A DNA stretch of 64,000 nucleotides from Gammaproteobacteria bacterium. Lineage in GTDB: Bacteria; Pseudomonadota; Gammaproteobacteria; UBA6429; Thiohalophilaceae. The DNA lies in contig JAHECZ010000009.1 in assembly GCA_024641475.1 (NCBI GenBank), positions 1 to 64,000 on the forward strand, in the 5' to 3' direction. The notes below the pieces were generated by a model. The model had not been told where the DNA came from. It ran no database searches and saw only the letters and a program-made list of their open reading frames with translations. The stretch's first letter is position 1, and each line of letters starts with the position of its first letter. A program made the position numbers and the translations under genes. Of this stretch, positions 16,891-26,993 are shown piece by piece.

Positions 16891-18657
16891 TTATCTCTGT
16901 GCATCCTGGGAGGAAAATTGTAATTGGTGCAATCGAGCATATGCACCACCTTTAGCTATCAAGTCACGATGATTTCCTTGCTCAAGCACTTGTCCATCCT
17001 GCATGACAATAATTTTATCGACTTTTTCTATCGTTGATAATCGATGGGCGATGATTAAACTGGTTCTGCCTTTCATCAATTCATCCAAGGCGGACTGAAT
17101 ATACCGTTCCGACTCGGTATCGAGTGCAGATGTTGCCTCGTCTAAAATTAATATTGGGGCGTTTTTGAGGATCGCACGCGCAATCGCCAAACGCTGGCGT
17201 TGCCCACCGGAGAGGAGAACCCCGTTTTCACCCACTAAAGTATCAAAACCATTGGGTAACTTTTCAATAAATTCCAGCGCGTGGGCAGCCTTGGCTGCCT
17301 GCCGTATCGCATCATCACTGGCTTTTCCCAATGCGCCATATGCCAGGTTGTGCGCAATCGTATCATTGAACAAGGTAACATGCTGACTGACGAGAGAAAT
17401 GTGGGCGCGAAGATTTGCCAAAGTTAATTTTTTTATATCACAATTATCAATGCTGATTGTGCCCGACTGGTAATCGTAAAACCGCGGCAACAGACTCACC
17501 AGGCTGGTTTTTCCCGCACCAGAACGTCCAACAAATGCCACGCTTTGTCCAGCCTTAATTTCCAGATTGAGATCTTGCAGCACCGGCTTGCCGCTTGACG
17601 AGTATGCAAAGCCAACATGTTCAAAACGAATATTGCCAGTCAATTCACGAATAGACTCGCTGCCATTATCTATTTCAGTTGGCTGTTCCAGAAAGTCAAA
17701 CACACTATGTGCGGCCGCAATGCCACGTTGCAATGTAACATTAACTGTGGTTAAACGACGGGCGTGCTGCAGCATTAACACCATCGCCACCATAAAAGAC
17801 ATAAATTTGCCTGGCGTTAATGCAACTACCATTGAAGGTTGCGTTGCATAGAATAAAATACCGGAAAATGTTGTCGCCACAATAAATTCAATCGTTGGCG
17901 AACTAAGTGCATTTGTCATGGAAATTTTGAGAAACTGCTTGCGATTATATTCATTTATCGTTTTGAATTGATCGCGCTCATACGCCTGACCGCCAAACAC
18001 CTTGATTTCCCGATTAGCATCTATGCATTCTTCAGTGACGGTAGACACATCGCCCATTGAGCCCTGGATACGTCGGCTTAATTTACGAAATCGCTTGCTG
18101 ATGGTGACAACCAAAAACGCCAGCACCGGAACCACCACCAACAGCATCAACGTCAGCCGCACACTTTGCATTAACATAAATCCCAGCAAGGCGGCGATTG
18201 TGATCGTCTCTTGAATCAAAATGGTCACGACATTTGATGATGCATCCCCGACCTGTTCGACATCATAGACCATGCGCGACACCAACGTGCCTGAAGATGT
18301 CGTATCATAATATGACGAAGGCAAAGCCAGCAGGTGATCAAAAATCCTGAAGCGCAGATCTCGTACGACACTACGAGCAACAAAATTCATTCCGTAATTA
18401 GACATGAAACTGCCGACAACGCGTATCGCAAATACCAGAATCAAAAGCAATGGCACCCAGCGAATGGTTTCCACATCTTTCTTTAAGAAACTACCATCCA
18501 GCATGGGCTCTACAAGTTTGGCGAATGCTGTTTCGGTAAAGGCAAACAGCAGCATGCCACAAATGGCCAGGAGAAAGACTCGCCAGTATGGCAACGCATT
18601 GGATAGCAAACGGCGGTAAAGTGCCACGCCATCAAATTTGACAGTTGCAGATGTCAT
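16891..18657 (-). CDS. msbA: lipid A export ATP-binding/permease MsbA
   Basis: Homodimeric ABC exporter that flips lipid A-core across the inner membrane. It has 588 aa. The N-terminal half carries six membrane segments. The ATPase domain has Walker A GRSGAGKTSL, signature LSGGQRQRLAIARA, Walker B ILILDEATSALD and the H-loop IIAHRLSTI. The order exbB-exbD-msbA-lpxK suggests one operon dedicated to envelope biogenesis. Confidence 0.96.
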   Translation of the reverse strand: MTSATVKFDGVALYRRLLSNALPYWRVFLLAICGMLLFAFTETAFAKLVEPMLDGSFLKKDVETIRWVPLLLILVFAIRVVGSFMSNYGMNFVARSVVRDLRFRIFDHLLALPSSYYDTTSSGTLVSRMVYDVEQVGDASSNVVTILIQETITIAALLGFMLMQSVRLTLMLLVVVPVLAFLVVTISKRFRKLSRRIQGSMGDVSTVTEECIDANREIKVFGGQAYERDQFKTINEYNRKQFLKISMTNALSSPTIEFIVATTFSGILFYATQPSMVVALTPGKFMSFMVAMVLMLQHARRLTTVNVTLQRGIAAAHSVFDFLEQPTEIDNGSESIRELTGNIRFEHVGFAYSSSGKPVLQDLNLEIKAGQSVAFVGRSGAGKTSLVSLLPRFYDYQSGTISIDNCDIKKLTLANLRAHISLVSQHVTLFNDTIAHNLAYGALGKASDDAIRQAAKAAHALEFIEKLPNGFDTLVGENGVLLSGGQRQRLAIARAILKNAPILILDEATSALDTESERYIQSALDELMKGRTSLIIAHRLSTIEKVDKIIVMQDGQVLEQGNHRDLIAKGGAYARLHQLQFSSQDAQR

Positions 18658-18663
18658 CAGATT

Positions 18664-19089
18664 TTATTTTGCTTCGCCGGCTTGTTTGGTCGTCAGACTG
18701 AATTTATTCAGACCTAACTGGCGCACCGCATCCATGGCAGCTACCACGGCTTGATAGGGTGTAGCTCGATCAGAGCTGATGATCACGTGAGGTTTTGGAT
18801 GGCCTGCCATGGTTAACTGAATGGCGCTCATTAACGTTTCTACCCTGCCATCTTTCAAGCGCTTTTGATTGACAAAATATCGGCCAGAATTATCGATAAT
18901 AATCTCTATTACAAATTCCTGTTTTTGTGCAGCAGCAGCCTTGGCTTCCGGCAGATCGATTTGGATTTCCGCTTCACGTTGAAATGTCGTAGTGACCATA
19001 AAAAATATCAACAACAGAAACACCATATCGATCATAGGAGCCAGATCGATCGCCGTATCATCTTCAGAACGGTCTGGTCCGAATTTCAT
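18664..19089 (-). CDS. exbD: ExbD/TolR family biopolymer transporter
   Basis: Proton-channel partner of ExbB, 141 aa. A single transmembrane helix (about 17-37, IDMVFLLLIFFMVTT) carries the conserved Asp of ExbD/TolR proteins at its start (LAPMIDMVF). The periplasmic domain is short with a PYQAVVAAMDAVRQLG block. It overlaps exbB by 4 nt (ATGA). No tonB or TonB-dependent receptor lies nearby; pairing with msbA is shared with Pseudomonas. Confidence 0.92.
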   Translation of the reverse strand: MKFGPDRSEDDTAIDLAPMIDMVFLLLIFFMVTTTFQREAEIQIDLPEAKAAAAQKQEFVIEIIIDNSGRYFVNQKRLKDGRVETLMSAIQLTMAGHPKPHVIISSDRATPYQAVVAAMDAVRQLGLNKFSLTTKQAGEAK

Positions 19090-19730
19090 GGTGTCGCTTT
19101 TTTCTTTGCTGCAGTTGCAGACGCTTCACGTTCGCCGTGAATAATATCGACAACCTTCAACGCTTCCTCTTCCATGCGCAACGTCAGCGCATTCACTTTG
19201 CCACGAAAATATCGATAAAAAAACAGGGTTGGTATCGCAACGGTCAAACCTGCCGCTGTCGTTATCAATGCAGTCGCAATACCTGTGGCAACCACAGTGG
19301 GATTACCCACACCATGTTCTGCGATAGCATTAAATGCCTGAATCATACCAATGACGGTGCCATACAATCCCAACAAGGTTGATAGAGAGGCGATACTGCC
19401 CAGGGTATTTAAATAGCGTTCGAGTTCATGCGCTACCTGACGACCGACGTCTTGCAGTGTTTCTTTCATGATCTCACGTGGGTGATGGCGGTTTGCCAGT
19501 CCCACGGCAAGAATTCGGCCAAGCGGAGAATTGTTGCTCAGTGTTTCTATGCGTTGATCATCCAGGGTATTGGCCTTGTACCATTGCCATACTTGCCCAA
19601 CAAGTGCTGGCGGAGTAATTCGGGATGTGCGTAATGACCAAAATCGTTCGGCGATGATGCCCACGCTTGCGACAGAAAACAGTACCAACGGAATCATGAC
19701 CCAACCACCAGCAAGCAATATTTCGTACAC
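19086..19730 (-). CDS. exbB: MotA/TolQ/ExbB family proton channel
   Basis: Inner-membrane subunit of an ExbB-ExbD motor, 214 aa. Three hydrophobic segments are visible: near the N-terminus (GGWVMIPLVLFSVASVGIIAE), around LGSIASLSTLLGLYGTVIGMI, and ATGIATALITTAAGLTVAIPTLFFY. GLYGTV and TAAGL are the family hallmarks. The start is a GTG preceded by GAGGTG. It is separated from comEC by 91 nt and heads the exbBD-msbA-lpxK unit. Confidence 0.93.
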   Translation of the reverse strand: MYEILLAGGWVMIPLVLFSVASVGIIAERFWSLRTSRITPPALVGQVWQWYKANTLDDQRIETLSNNSPLGRILAVGLANRHHPREIMKETLQDVGRQVAHELERYLNTLGSIASLSTLLGLYGTVIGMIQAFNAIAEHGVGNPTVVATGIATALITTAAGLTVAIPTLFFYRYFRGKVNALTLRMEEEALKVVDIIHGEREASATAAKKKATP

Positions 19731-19821
19731 GCGTCACACCTCTTCTGCCTAAGCATCAATAATTCAAACGCTTACTTTAACAAAGACCCATCGTGGCTGA
19801 AAGGGTAACCGTCACGCTGGC

Positions 19822-22131
19822 TTACGGTTGTCGCCAATACCGCTGCATTTCCACCCGGTAACGTTGTGGCGGCTCCAAAAGTACACCGGCACGTAGCCAA
19901 AAGCGGATGGCCCCGGCAGAGGCTGTGTCATACGTCATTGCACCCGCCGCCTGATAGCGTGCCACCACGCTGGTATTCGGAAAATGATGGCGATTATGCT
20001 TCCCCGTCGCAAATAAGACATAATCGGGTCTGACTGCCTGGATAAATTCGACTGTGGAGGATGTCCGGCTGCCATGGTGAGGAGCAACCAGAATTTGCGC
20101 TGGTAATTGCGTTAAGCTGTCCCTAATTAACGCTGATTCGGCGCGTGATTCAATATCGCCGGTCAATAAAATATGTTGAGTGCCACGACTGACTCGCAAC
20201 ACACAGGAAAGATCGTTTTCCTTTGTTACTGCAGTGTAAGCCGCCGCAGGCGGGTGCAATACCGTAAAATTCACCCCCTCCCATTCCCAGTGCTGCCCTT
20301 GCTGACAGCGCACAGCCAATAATTGCTCAAATTTCTCTGGCACGCTGGAACTCACCTGGGTTATTGCAAAATTCTCCACAATACCTTGCATACCACCGCT
20401 ATGGTCATTGTCACCATGGCTGATTATTAAATAGTCAATGCGGTCATAGCCATAATGACGCAGAAATGGGGCAATCACTGCTGTTCCCGTATTAAACCGA
20501 TCTGAATATTTTGGTCCGGTATCAAATACCAGCAGATGATTGTGAGTCTGAACCACGGCTGCCAGCCCTTGCCCCACATCCAGTAACGTAAAATAGGCAT
20601 CACCCCAGTCAGGGCGATCCGATTTTGGCAGGAGCATCGGAATCAGCGCGAATACCGCTAACCAGCGCCTTGGCAACCCTGGTGGCAGCCCCAGCAGCAT
20701 TAAACCAATCACCGCCACGAATACGGCCAGCAAGTTTACAGCGGGTATGGTGATCATCGCGAAAGGCAGGCTGGCCGCCCAATGCAGTAACCACCATAAG
20801 CCATCTATGAGCCCGGTTGCGGCATGTAATACCACTTGGCCCAACACCGGGACCAAACCAAGTAACAAGGTACCGAGTAACGATAGCGGTAAAACCACAA
20901 ACGTGACATAAGGCACGGCGAACAGGTTGACCAGCGGTGCATACATGGGCACTTGTTCGAACAAAACGATGAGTAACGGAATAAGTCCAAGACAAATAGC
21001 CAGTTGCATACCTGTCATTTCTTGCCAAATCGACCGGGCTGCCCGATGCCGCCCCATTGAGACGAATAAAATTATGGACACCGCGCCAAACGACAACCAA
21101 AAGCCTATCGCCATCACCGCCAGCGGGTCGGACAGGAGGATCAGCCAGAGCGCAAAGGCCAGGAGGTAGCTTGGTTTGATGCGGTAATTAAAGAAAATAG
21201 CCACAAATACCACCGCCAACATCCAGCAGGCGCGTTGGGTGGGAATTGAAAAACCGGCCAACGCTGAATAGCTCACCGCCGCCAGACAAGCCGCAATAGC
21301 AGCCGCTCTGGGTGCCGCAATCCACAGCGTTAAACCCGCTGACCGGCGCCACAACGTTCCCACGAGCCAAAAGACCAATCCAGCTATCAAGCTGATATGT
21401 AAGCCGGATATGGCCAGTAAATGCGACGTCCCCGTGGCACGTAATGTCTGCCAATCCGAGCTGTCCAATGTGGACTGAATTCCCAATACCAACGCCACAA
21501 CCACCCGGCCGCTCACCTTACCAACCAACACCGAATCAAGGCGGTCACGCACATGTTGCCGCAAAGATTGGAGCGGATATTCCCAGGGATGAGAGCCTAG
21601 CAGGGCTGTTGCTGCATCAGGCTTAACGTAACCACTGGCACCAATACCTTTTTGTATAAGCCAGGCTTCTTGATCGAAACTGGCCGGATTCGAGAAACCT
21701 TGCGGCGATTTCAAGCGAATTGTCAGTCGCCACTGATCGCCCGGTAGTAATAATTTGGTGGTATTGCGCCAGCGTAGACGCAGGCGCTTCGGGATTTTCG
21801 CCGTCACCGGTGAAATAAGGTGCGATACTTCAAATTCAAAACGCGTAATGTCAGATTGCTTCTCTGCTAACGAAGCAATCGAGCCCTCGACAACGATATT
21901 CCGATCCAGCAAAGCGTTATCAAGTGTAATGGGTAATGTCAGATAGGCGTAACCCAGGCTCCATAAAAAGCCGCCCACCGCCCACACTAAAACTCGAAAA
22001 AACGCCGTGTGAATTCGCCACAAGCCGATGATTACAAGGGGGGAAAAGACGAGAAGAAAAACTGATGGCAGCTCTGCGAGCTGCTGAAATAGTACGACGC
22101 CACCAAGCCAGGCAAGAATTCCGCTTCGCAT
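19822..22131 (-). CDS. comEC: DNA internalization competence protein ComEC/Rec2
   Basis: Inner-membrane channel for single-stranded DNA in natural transformation. The 769-aa protein has the three expected parts. The N-terminal DUF4131 segment is followed by a competence domain with many membrane helices (ATGTSHLLAISGLHISL is the signature). The C-terminal metallo-beta-lactamase-like domain has SHGDNDHSGG and APHHGSRTSS. The gene is intact, so the organism may be able to take up DNA. Its place between lolD and exbB matches Pseudomonas. Confidence 0.95.
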   Translation of the reverse strand: MRSGILAWLGGVVLFQQLAELPSVFLLVFSPLVIIGLWRIHTAFFRVLVWAVGGFLWSLGYAYLTLPITLDNALLDRNIVVEGSIASLAEKQSDITRFEFEVSHLISPVTAKIPKRLRLRWRNTTKLLLPGDQWRLTIRLKSPQGFSNPASFDQEAWLIQKGIGASGYVKPDAATALLGSHPWEYPLQSLRQHVRDRLDSVLVGKVSGRVVVALVLGIQSTLDSSDWQTLRATGTSHLLAISGLHISLIAGLVFWLVGTLWRRSAGLTLWIAAPRAAAIAACLAAVSYSALAGFSIPTQRACWMLAVVFVAIFFNYRIKPSYLLAFALWLILLSDPLAVMAIGFWLSFGAVSIILFVSMGRHRAARSIWQEMTGMQLAICLGLIPLLIVLFEQVPMYAPLVNLFAVPYVTFVVLPLSLLGTLLLGLVPVLGQVVLHAATGLIDGLWWLLHWAASLPFAMITIPAVNLLAVFVAVIGLMLLGLPPGLPRRWLAVFALIPMLLPKSDRPDWGDAYFTLLDVGQGLAAVVQTHNHLLVFDTGPKYSDRFNTGTAVIAPFLRHYGYDRIDYLIISHGDNDHSGGMQGIVENFAITQVSSSVPEKFEQLLAVRCQQGQHWEWEGVNFTVLHPPAAAYTAVTKENDLSCVLRVSRGTQHILLTGDIESRAESALIRDSLTQLPAQILVAPHHGSRTSSTVEFIQAVRPDYVLFATGKHNRHHFPNTSVVARYQAAGAMTYDTASAGAIRFWLRAGVLLEPPQRYRVEMQRYWRQP

Positions 22132-22168
22132 ATCTGCTCACATCCATGTTCGCAGATCCGACGATAAC

Positions 22169-22846
22169 TTATGTCATACCCGGTTGCAATCGGCCATCGT
22201 GTAAATGCAGCACGCGATCCATTTTGGCGGCAAAATGAGGATCATGAGTAACCACCAGAAAACTGGTGTGATAATCCCGATTGAGTTCCAGCATCAGTTC
22301 ATATACCTGATCGGCCGTTTTGGTATCCAGGTTGCCAGTCGGCTCATCGGCCATCACGCACTTGGGTTTGGTGATCAGCGCACGGGCTAAAGCAACGCGC
22401 TGACGCTCACCACCAGATAATTCATTTGGTTTATGCTGAATGCGATGTCCCAGACCAACACGTTCCAACAAGGCAGTTGCCTCCCGCTCGCATTCAGGTA
22501 CATCCACACCACGGATCAATAAGGGCATGGCGACATTTTCCAATGCGGTAAATTCCATTAATAAATGGTGAAACTGATAGACAAAACCCAGCGTGCGATT
22601 GCGTAATTGTCCACGGGCGTTGTCACTGAGTTGGTGCATCATCTGTCCATCGACCCGCACTTCACCCTGAGTTGGCAGATCCAATCCACCGAGCAAATGC
22701 AGTAAGGTACTTTTGCCAGAACCGGAAGCACCAATGATCGCAACCTGTTCACCGACGCCAATCGAGAGATTAACGCCATGCAGCACTTCCACCTTGGCCG
22801 GGCCTTCGGTATATGTCTTGGTTAGATTGACACACTCGATCACCAT
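22169..22846 (-). CDS. lolD: lipoprotein-releasing system ATPase LolD
   Basis: ATPase of the LolCDE complex that extracts outer-membrane lipoproteins from the inner membrane for the carrier LolA. The 225-aa protein has Walker [12 protein letters not shown], signature [15 protein letters not shown], Walker [13 protein letters not shown] and the [22 protein letters not shown] region typical of LolD/MacB-type ATPases. It follows the permease gene by 9 nt. Confidence 0.96.
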   Translation of the reverse strand: MVIECVNLTKTYTEGPAKVEVLHGVNLSIGVGEQVAIIGASGSGKSTLLHLLGGLDLPTQGEVRVDGQMMHQLSDNARGQLRNRTLGFVYQFHHLLMEFTALENVAMPLLIRGVDVPECEREATALLERVGLGHRIQHKPNELSGGERQRVALARALITKPKCVMADEPTGNLDTKTADQVYELMLELNRDYHTSFLVVTHDPHFAAKMDRVLHLHDGRLQPGMT

Positions 22847-22855
22847 ACTCGATAC

Positions 22856-24100
22856 CTATTCATAACGCAGAGCATCAGCAGGTTGAGTACGGCTGGCACG
22901 CCAGGCAGGCAGAATGGTAGCAAGAATCGACGTCACTAACGCAGCACTGCAGATGTAAGCAACCTGATCCCAGTGTAAATCGCTGGGCAAATCCGGGATA
23001 AGATACACCGAGGGGTCAATGGGCTGAAAACCCCAATGGATCGATACCCATTGATACAATGGTTCGATATTAAGCGCGATGACGACACCGAGAATGCCAC
23101 CCAGTAACGTTCCGGCAAATCCAATAATGCTACCTTGCACGATAAAAATGCGCATGACGCTGCCTGTGGAAGCACCAAAGGTACGCATGATGGCAATATC
23201 GGATTTCTTTTCCGTCACCACCATGACCAGGGTGGAAATAATATTAATTGCGGCAACCAGGATCACCAAAAACAATAATAACGATATCATGGTTTTTTCC
23301 ATTTTCACCGCCTTGAACCAATTACTGTGATAATAACTCCAGTCACGCACCCAGAAGTCGGGTAATTGTTGGCGCAATTCCCTGGTTACCGGCATAACTT
23401 GTAATAAATTCTGTACCTGAACCTGCACGCCGCTGACATTATCGCCCAACTGAAAGACACGACGTGCGTCATCAAGATTCATCAGTCCTACGGCACTGTC
23501 ATACTCATAGTAACCAACCTGAAAAATACCCACGACACTGAAACGTTTTAAGCGTGGCATCACACCAGCCGGTGTGATATTCGCACTGGGCGTCACCACG
23601 GTGATTTTATCACCGATATCGACACCAAGAGTACGTGCCAGCGATTTACCCAGGACAATGCCAAATTCACCTGCACGCAAATTATCGAGCTTGCCGCTGA
23701 CCATATGTGAGGCAACTTTCGATACGGCAGATTCTTGCGCTGGATCAACACCACGAAACATGGCGCCGTGAACATTGCTACGGTAGATCAACATACCTTC
23801 AGCCTGCACATAAGGTGCGGCACCGGTCACGTGCGGGTTCTGCCGCACCTGCCCGACGACTTGCTGCCAGTTATTCAACTGGCCTTCGTAATTGGTAACG
23901 GTGACGTGCGCGATCATATTCAGAATACGATCGCGTACTTCCTTCTCAAAACCATTCATCACTGACAACACAATGATCAAAGTCATCACACCAAGGATGA
24001 TGCACAAAATTGAAATAAAGGAAATTAACGAAATAAACCCGTTGCGCCTTTTGGCGCGGGTATAACGCAGACCGACGAACAACTCTAGCGGTAGATACAT
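22856..24100 (-). CDS. lolC: lipoprotein-releasing ABC permease LolC/LolE family
   Basis: Inner-membrane permease of the Lol system, 414 aa with four membrane helices: one N-terminal (FISLISFISILCIILGVMTL) and three in the C-terminal third (about 270-390). They bracket a large periplasmic domain. The N-terminus FVGLRYTRAKRRNGFISLIS is the family signature. Only one permease is encoded here, whereas E. coli has separate LolC and LolE; a single LolF-type permease dimer is possible, but a second gene could lie elsewhere. Confidence 0.93.
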   Translation of the reverse strand: MYLPLELFVGLRYTRAKRRNGFISLISFISILCIILGVMTLIIVLSVMNGFEKEVRDRILNMIAHVTVTNYEGQLNNWQQVVGQVRQNPHVTGAAPYVQAEGMLIYRSNVHGAMFRGVDPAQESAVSKVASHMVSGKLDNLRAGEFGIVLGKSLARTLGVDIGDKITVVTPSANITPAGVMPRLKRFSVVGIFQVGYYEYDSAVGLMNLDDARRVFQLGDNVSGVQVQVQNLLQVMPVTRELRQQLPDFWVRDWSYYHSNWFKAVKMEKTMISLLLFLVILVAAINIISTLVMVVTEKKSDIAIMRTFGASTGSVMRIFIVQGSIIGFAGTLLGGILGVVIALNIEPLYQWVSIHWGFQPIDPSVYLIPDLPSDLHWDQVAYICSAALVTSILATILPAWRASRTQPADALRYE

Positions 24101-24167
24101 GGGACGCTATTAAACCATATGTCACGCGGCATGAATACTACCAATAAATATTTCACAGGCTGGACAA

Positions 24168-26381
24168 TTAACTGCGGGTGATCCGGCGAATATCCTGGAT
24201 ATTGTTCAATTGTGACAGGCGGGTAAGCGCGCGACTCAATTGTTCAACGCCATTGACCTCCAGGGTAAGATTCATTAATGCCGTACTTTCCAGTTTGTTC
24301 GACTGGGTATTCACGGTCGTCACGTTAACTTTTTCGTTACTGAGCACGGTTAAAATATCACGTAATAGTCCCTGCCGATCGATGGCCTCAATACGAATAT
24401 CGACCGGATAGGCATCTAATGGCGCGCCACTGTTCCATTCGACCGTAATCAAACGACCCAGTTTGTCTTCGCTCATATTTAAAATATTGCGGCAATCATG
24501 CCGATGAATAGTTACACCTCGACCACGCGTTATATAACCAATGATGGCATCGCCGGGCGCGGGCGAACAACATCGACCCAGGTTGGTAAGCAAATTGCCA
24601 ACACCCTGGATATGAATAGCCGAAGTATTTTTTATTTTCTTTCTGTTTGTTTCTGGCGTGTCAGATGGAGCAGTCACAGTCGGCGTAGCGAGTGTTTGTC
24701 CTCTTGCTGCAATCTGATTCGGTGTAATATCGCCACGGCCATAAGCGGCATAAAATTCTTCCACGCCGGGGTGTTTGAATTGTTCTGCCATTGCCGCATG
24801 ACTTATGCCTTGCATGCCAATACGACGCAAGTCTTTTTCCAATGCTTCCCGGCCCAATTCCACATTCTGTGAGTGATCCTGTTGCTTGAACCAGGCTTGT
24901 ACTTTGGAGCGGGCACGCGAAGTTTTCAGATACCCCAACAATGGATTTATCCAGTCACGACTGGGCTGACCATTACGCGCTGTGATAATTTCCACCTGCT
25001 CCCCATTTTTCAATTCATATACCAGCGGTACCATGCGCCCATTCACACGCGCACCACGACAACGGTGGCCGACATCAGTATGAATATGGTATGCGAAATC
25101 CAGCGGTGTCGCGCCTTGCTGTAAATCCATAATATTGCCCTGCGGGGTCAGCACATAAACACGATCCTGGAAAACTTCGGATTTAAATCGATCAATAAAA
25201 TCACCTGCATCACGCGACTCATCTTTCCATTCCAGGAACTGTCGTAACCAGGCTATTTTCTGTTCATAGGCGGCATCACCGCGCTTACCTTCTTTATAGG
25301 CCCAATGTGCCGCCACACCGAGTTCGGCTTGTTTGTGCATGTCATGAGTGCGGATCTGCACCTCCAGGGTTTTGCCCTGTGGCCCGACTACGGCGGTATG
25401 AATTGACTGATACATGTTTTCTTTGGGTGTTGCGATGTAATCATCAAACTCTTTGGGAATATGGCGCCACAAGGTATGAATCACACCCAACGCAGCGTAA
25501 CAATCCTGTATGCGCGGCACCAGAATACGTACCGCACGAAGATCATGTAACGCATGAATATCAACACCTTTGCGTTGCATCTTGCGCCAGATACTATAGA
25601 GGTGTTTGGGACGTCCATAAATTTCTGCCACGATACCTGATTCGCCAAGCTCGGTTTTAATCTTGTTAATTACCTCGTCAATGTAGCGCTCGCGATCGAT
25701 GCGTCGCTCATCCAGAAAAACCGCCACCTTTTTATAGTCGACAGGTTGCAAATAACGAAAGGCCAAATCCTCCAGCTCCCATTTGAGTTGCCAGATACCC
25801 AGGCGATTTGCCAGGGGCGCATAAATATCGGCGGTTTCCTGCGCAATACGTAATTGCTTGTCTTGTGCCAAATATTTGAGTGTACGCATGTTGTGCAAGC
25901 GATCTGCCAGCTTGATTAACACTACTCGCACATCTTCTGCCATTGCTAATAACAGTTTGCGTAAATTTTCCACCTGCATGCGTTCCTTGCCGGCTTTCTC
26001 CGTCAAGCCTTGCAGATCGATGCTGGCCATTTTCGTGACCCCATTCACCAGGCGGGCAACACCGCTACCGAATGTCTGTTCAATCTCGGTTAATTTAATA
26101 CTGGTATCTTCAACCACATCATGCAAAATCGCCGCGATAATCGCTTCGCTATCCAGGCGTAACTGCACCAGAATTTCTGCTACGGCCAGGGCATGTAAAA
26201 TATAGGGTTCACCCGATGCGCGGGTTTGCTGTTTATGTGCGTTGTTAGCAAGGGTAAATGCCCGACGAATGCTGATCGCTTCAGGCGCATCCGTACTAAA
26301 CCCAAGCGAGCGCAGCCAGGACTCCACCTGCTCCTGGGTGACTTGCTCTTGAGTATCAAAATGCGTATCAACGTAAACCAT
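24168..26381 (-). CDS. relA: RelA/SpoT family (p)ppGpp synthetase, RelA type
   Basis: Stringent-response alarmone enzyme of 737 aa with HD, synthetase, TGS, helical/CC and ACT regions. The synthetase has the EXDD motif (EFDDYIA, 311-317), a RelA hallmark, with YQSIHT following. The N-terminal HD domain nevertheless keeps the residues of an active hydrolase: H63, H87-D88, E91-D92, D160 and N164. In E. coli RelA this site is degenerate. In Pseudomonas relA lies beside rlmD and cysM, which are also in this window but 23 kb away. It may therefore be a RelA lineage member that can also degrade ppGpp. Confidence 0.93.
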   Translation of the reverse strand: MVYVDTHFDTQEQVTQEQVESWLRSLGFSTDAPEAISIRRAFTLANNAHKQQTRASGEPYILHALAVAEILVQLRLDSEAIIAAILHDVVEDTSIKLTEIEQTFGSGVARLVNGVTKMASIDLQGLTEKAGKERMQVENLRKLLLAMAEDVRVVLIKLADRLHNMRTLKYLAQDKQLRIAQETADIYAPLANRLGIWQLKWELEDLAFRYLQPVDYKKVAVFLDERRIDRERYIDEVINKIKTELGESGIVAEIYGRPKHLYSIWRKMQRKGVDIHALHDLRAVRILVPRIQDCYAALGVIHTLWRHIPKEFDDYIATPKENMYQSIHTAVVGPQGKTLEVQIRTHDMHKQAELGVAAHWAYKEGKRGDAAYEQKIAWLRQFLEWKDESRDAGDFIDRFKSEVFQDRVYVLTPQGNIMDLQQGATPLDFAYHIHTDVGHRCRGARVNGRMVPLVYELKNGEQVEIITARNGQPSRDWINPLLGYLKTSRARSKVQAWFKQQDHSQNVELGREALEKDLRRIGMQGISHAAMAEQFKHPGVEEFYAAYGRGDITPNQIAARGQTLATPTVTAPSDTPETNRKKIKNTSAIHIQGVGNLLTNLGRCCSPAPGDAIIGYITRGRGVTIHRHDCRNILNMSEDKLGRLITVEWNSGAPLDAYPVDIRIEAIDRQGLLRDILTVLSNEKVNVTTVNTQSNKLESTALMNLTLEVNGVEQLSRALTRLSQLNNIQDIRRITRS

Positions 26382-26459
26382 GGAACTGTCATAGGGATTC
26401 TGAATCGAAGATAAAAGTATAGAATTTAAACAATACTATTCACAGACGTATCTATCTGA

Positions 26460-26488
26460 TTGACAGACTATATTTAATTCACAACAAT
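26460..26488 (+). promoter_or_regulatory. promoter upstream of the 26520 gene
   Basis: A perfect TTGACA (26460-26465), a 17-bp spacer, and AACAAT (26483-26488, four of six consensus bases). A start near 26495 would give a 25-nt leader containing TAAGGAG, correctly spaced from the ATG at 26520. Confidence 0.55.
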
Positions 26489-26519
26489 CTCTGATGGAAA
26501 TGGCAGTAAGGAGCTACCG

Positions 26520-26993
26520 ATGCGATACCCGCTTTTAGTGATAATTTTCGGCCTAAGTTTGGCCAGCCTGTTCCCAGCCGTAATAGCAGAATCTCTCAAT
26601 ATGGAGGAGTTATTACCCAAAGAAGAGGCAACGGCACCTGCCGATGACGCAACGGATGCGGATTCACCCACAAATACCGAAACTGCACCTGGCCAGCCGG
26701 CAGCGACATCACCCAGTGTTGCTCCACCACCAGCGGCGGCTGCCATGCCAGAAACAGTCCCGGCACCCACAACCAGTGGCGATGTACTGAGCATGCCAAC
26801 ACCGCCCAAAAGTGTCAGCCTGACCTTACCCGGCCGTGGTATGAAGACCTCTGAAGTTGAAGCCAAATTTGGTGCCCCACTCGAAAAAGTCGAAGCAGTT
26901 GGTAAACCACCGATCTCTCGCTGGGTATACGCTGAATTCACGGTTTATTTTGAAGGCGATACTGTTCTGCATGCCGTACTGAAAGATCCCTGA
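26520..26993 (+). CDS. exported proline/alanine-rich protein of unknown function
   Basis: I do not recognise a named family. The 157-aa product has a signal peptide (1-23, cleavage after VIA) and a long low-complexity linker rich in Ala, Pro and Thr (about 30-95). The compact C-terminal part is about 55 residues: LPGRGMKTSEVEAKFGAP, then ISRWVYAEFTVYFEGDTVLHAVL. That pattern resembles a small SmpA/OmlA-like or beta-hairpin periplasmic domain. It has a strong ribosome binding site and its stop codon shares the TGATG junction with aguA, so the two are probably cotranscribed. Confidence 0.75.
   Translation: MRYPLLVIIFGLSLASLFPAVIAESLNMEELLPKEEATAPADDATDADSPTNTETAPGQPAATSPSVAPPPAAAAMPETVPAPTTSGDVLSMPTPPKSVSLTLPGRGMKTSEVEAKFGAPLEKVEAVGKPPISRWVYAEFTVYFEGDTVLHAVLKDP

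Noticed and set aside
18664-19730. TonB or Tol-Pal system
   Set aside because: ExbB/ExbD-type genes are present but tonB, tolA, tolB, pal and any receptor gene are missing; the link is to msbA-lpxK.
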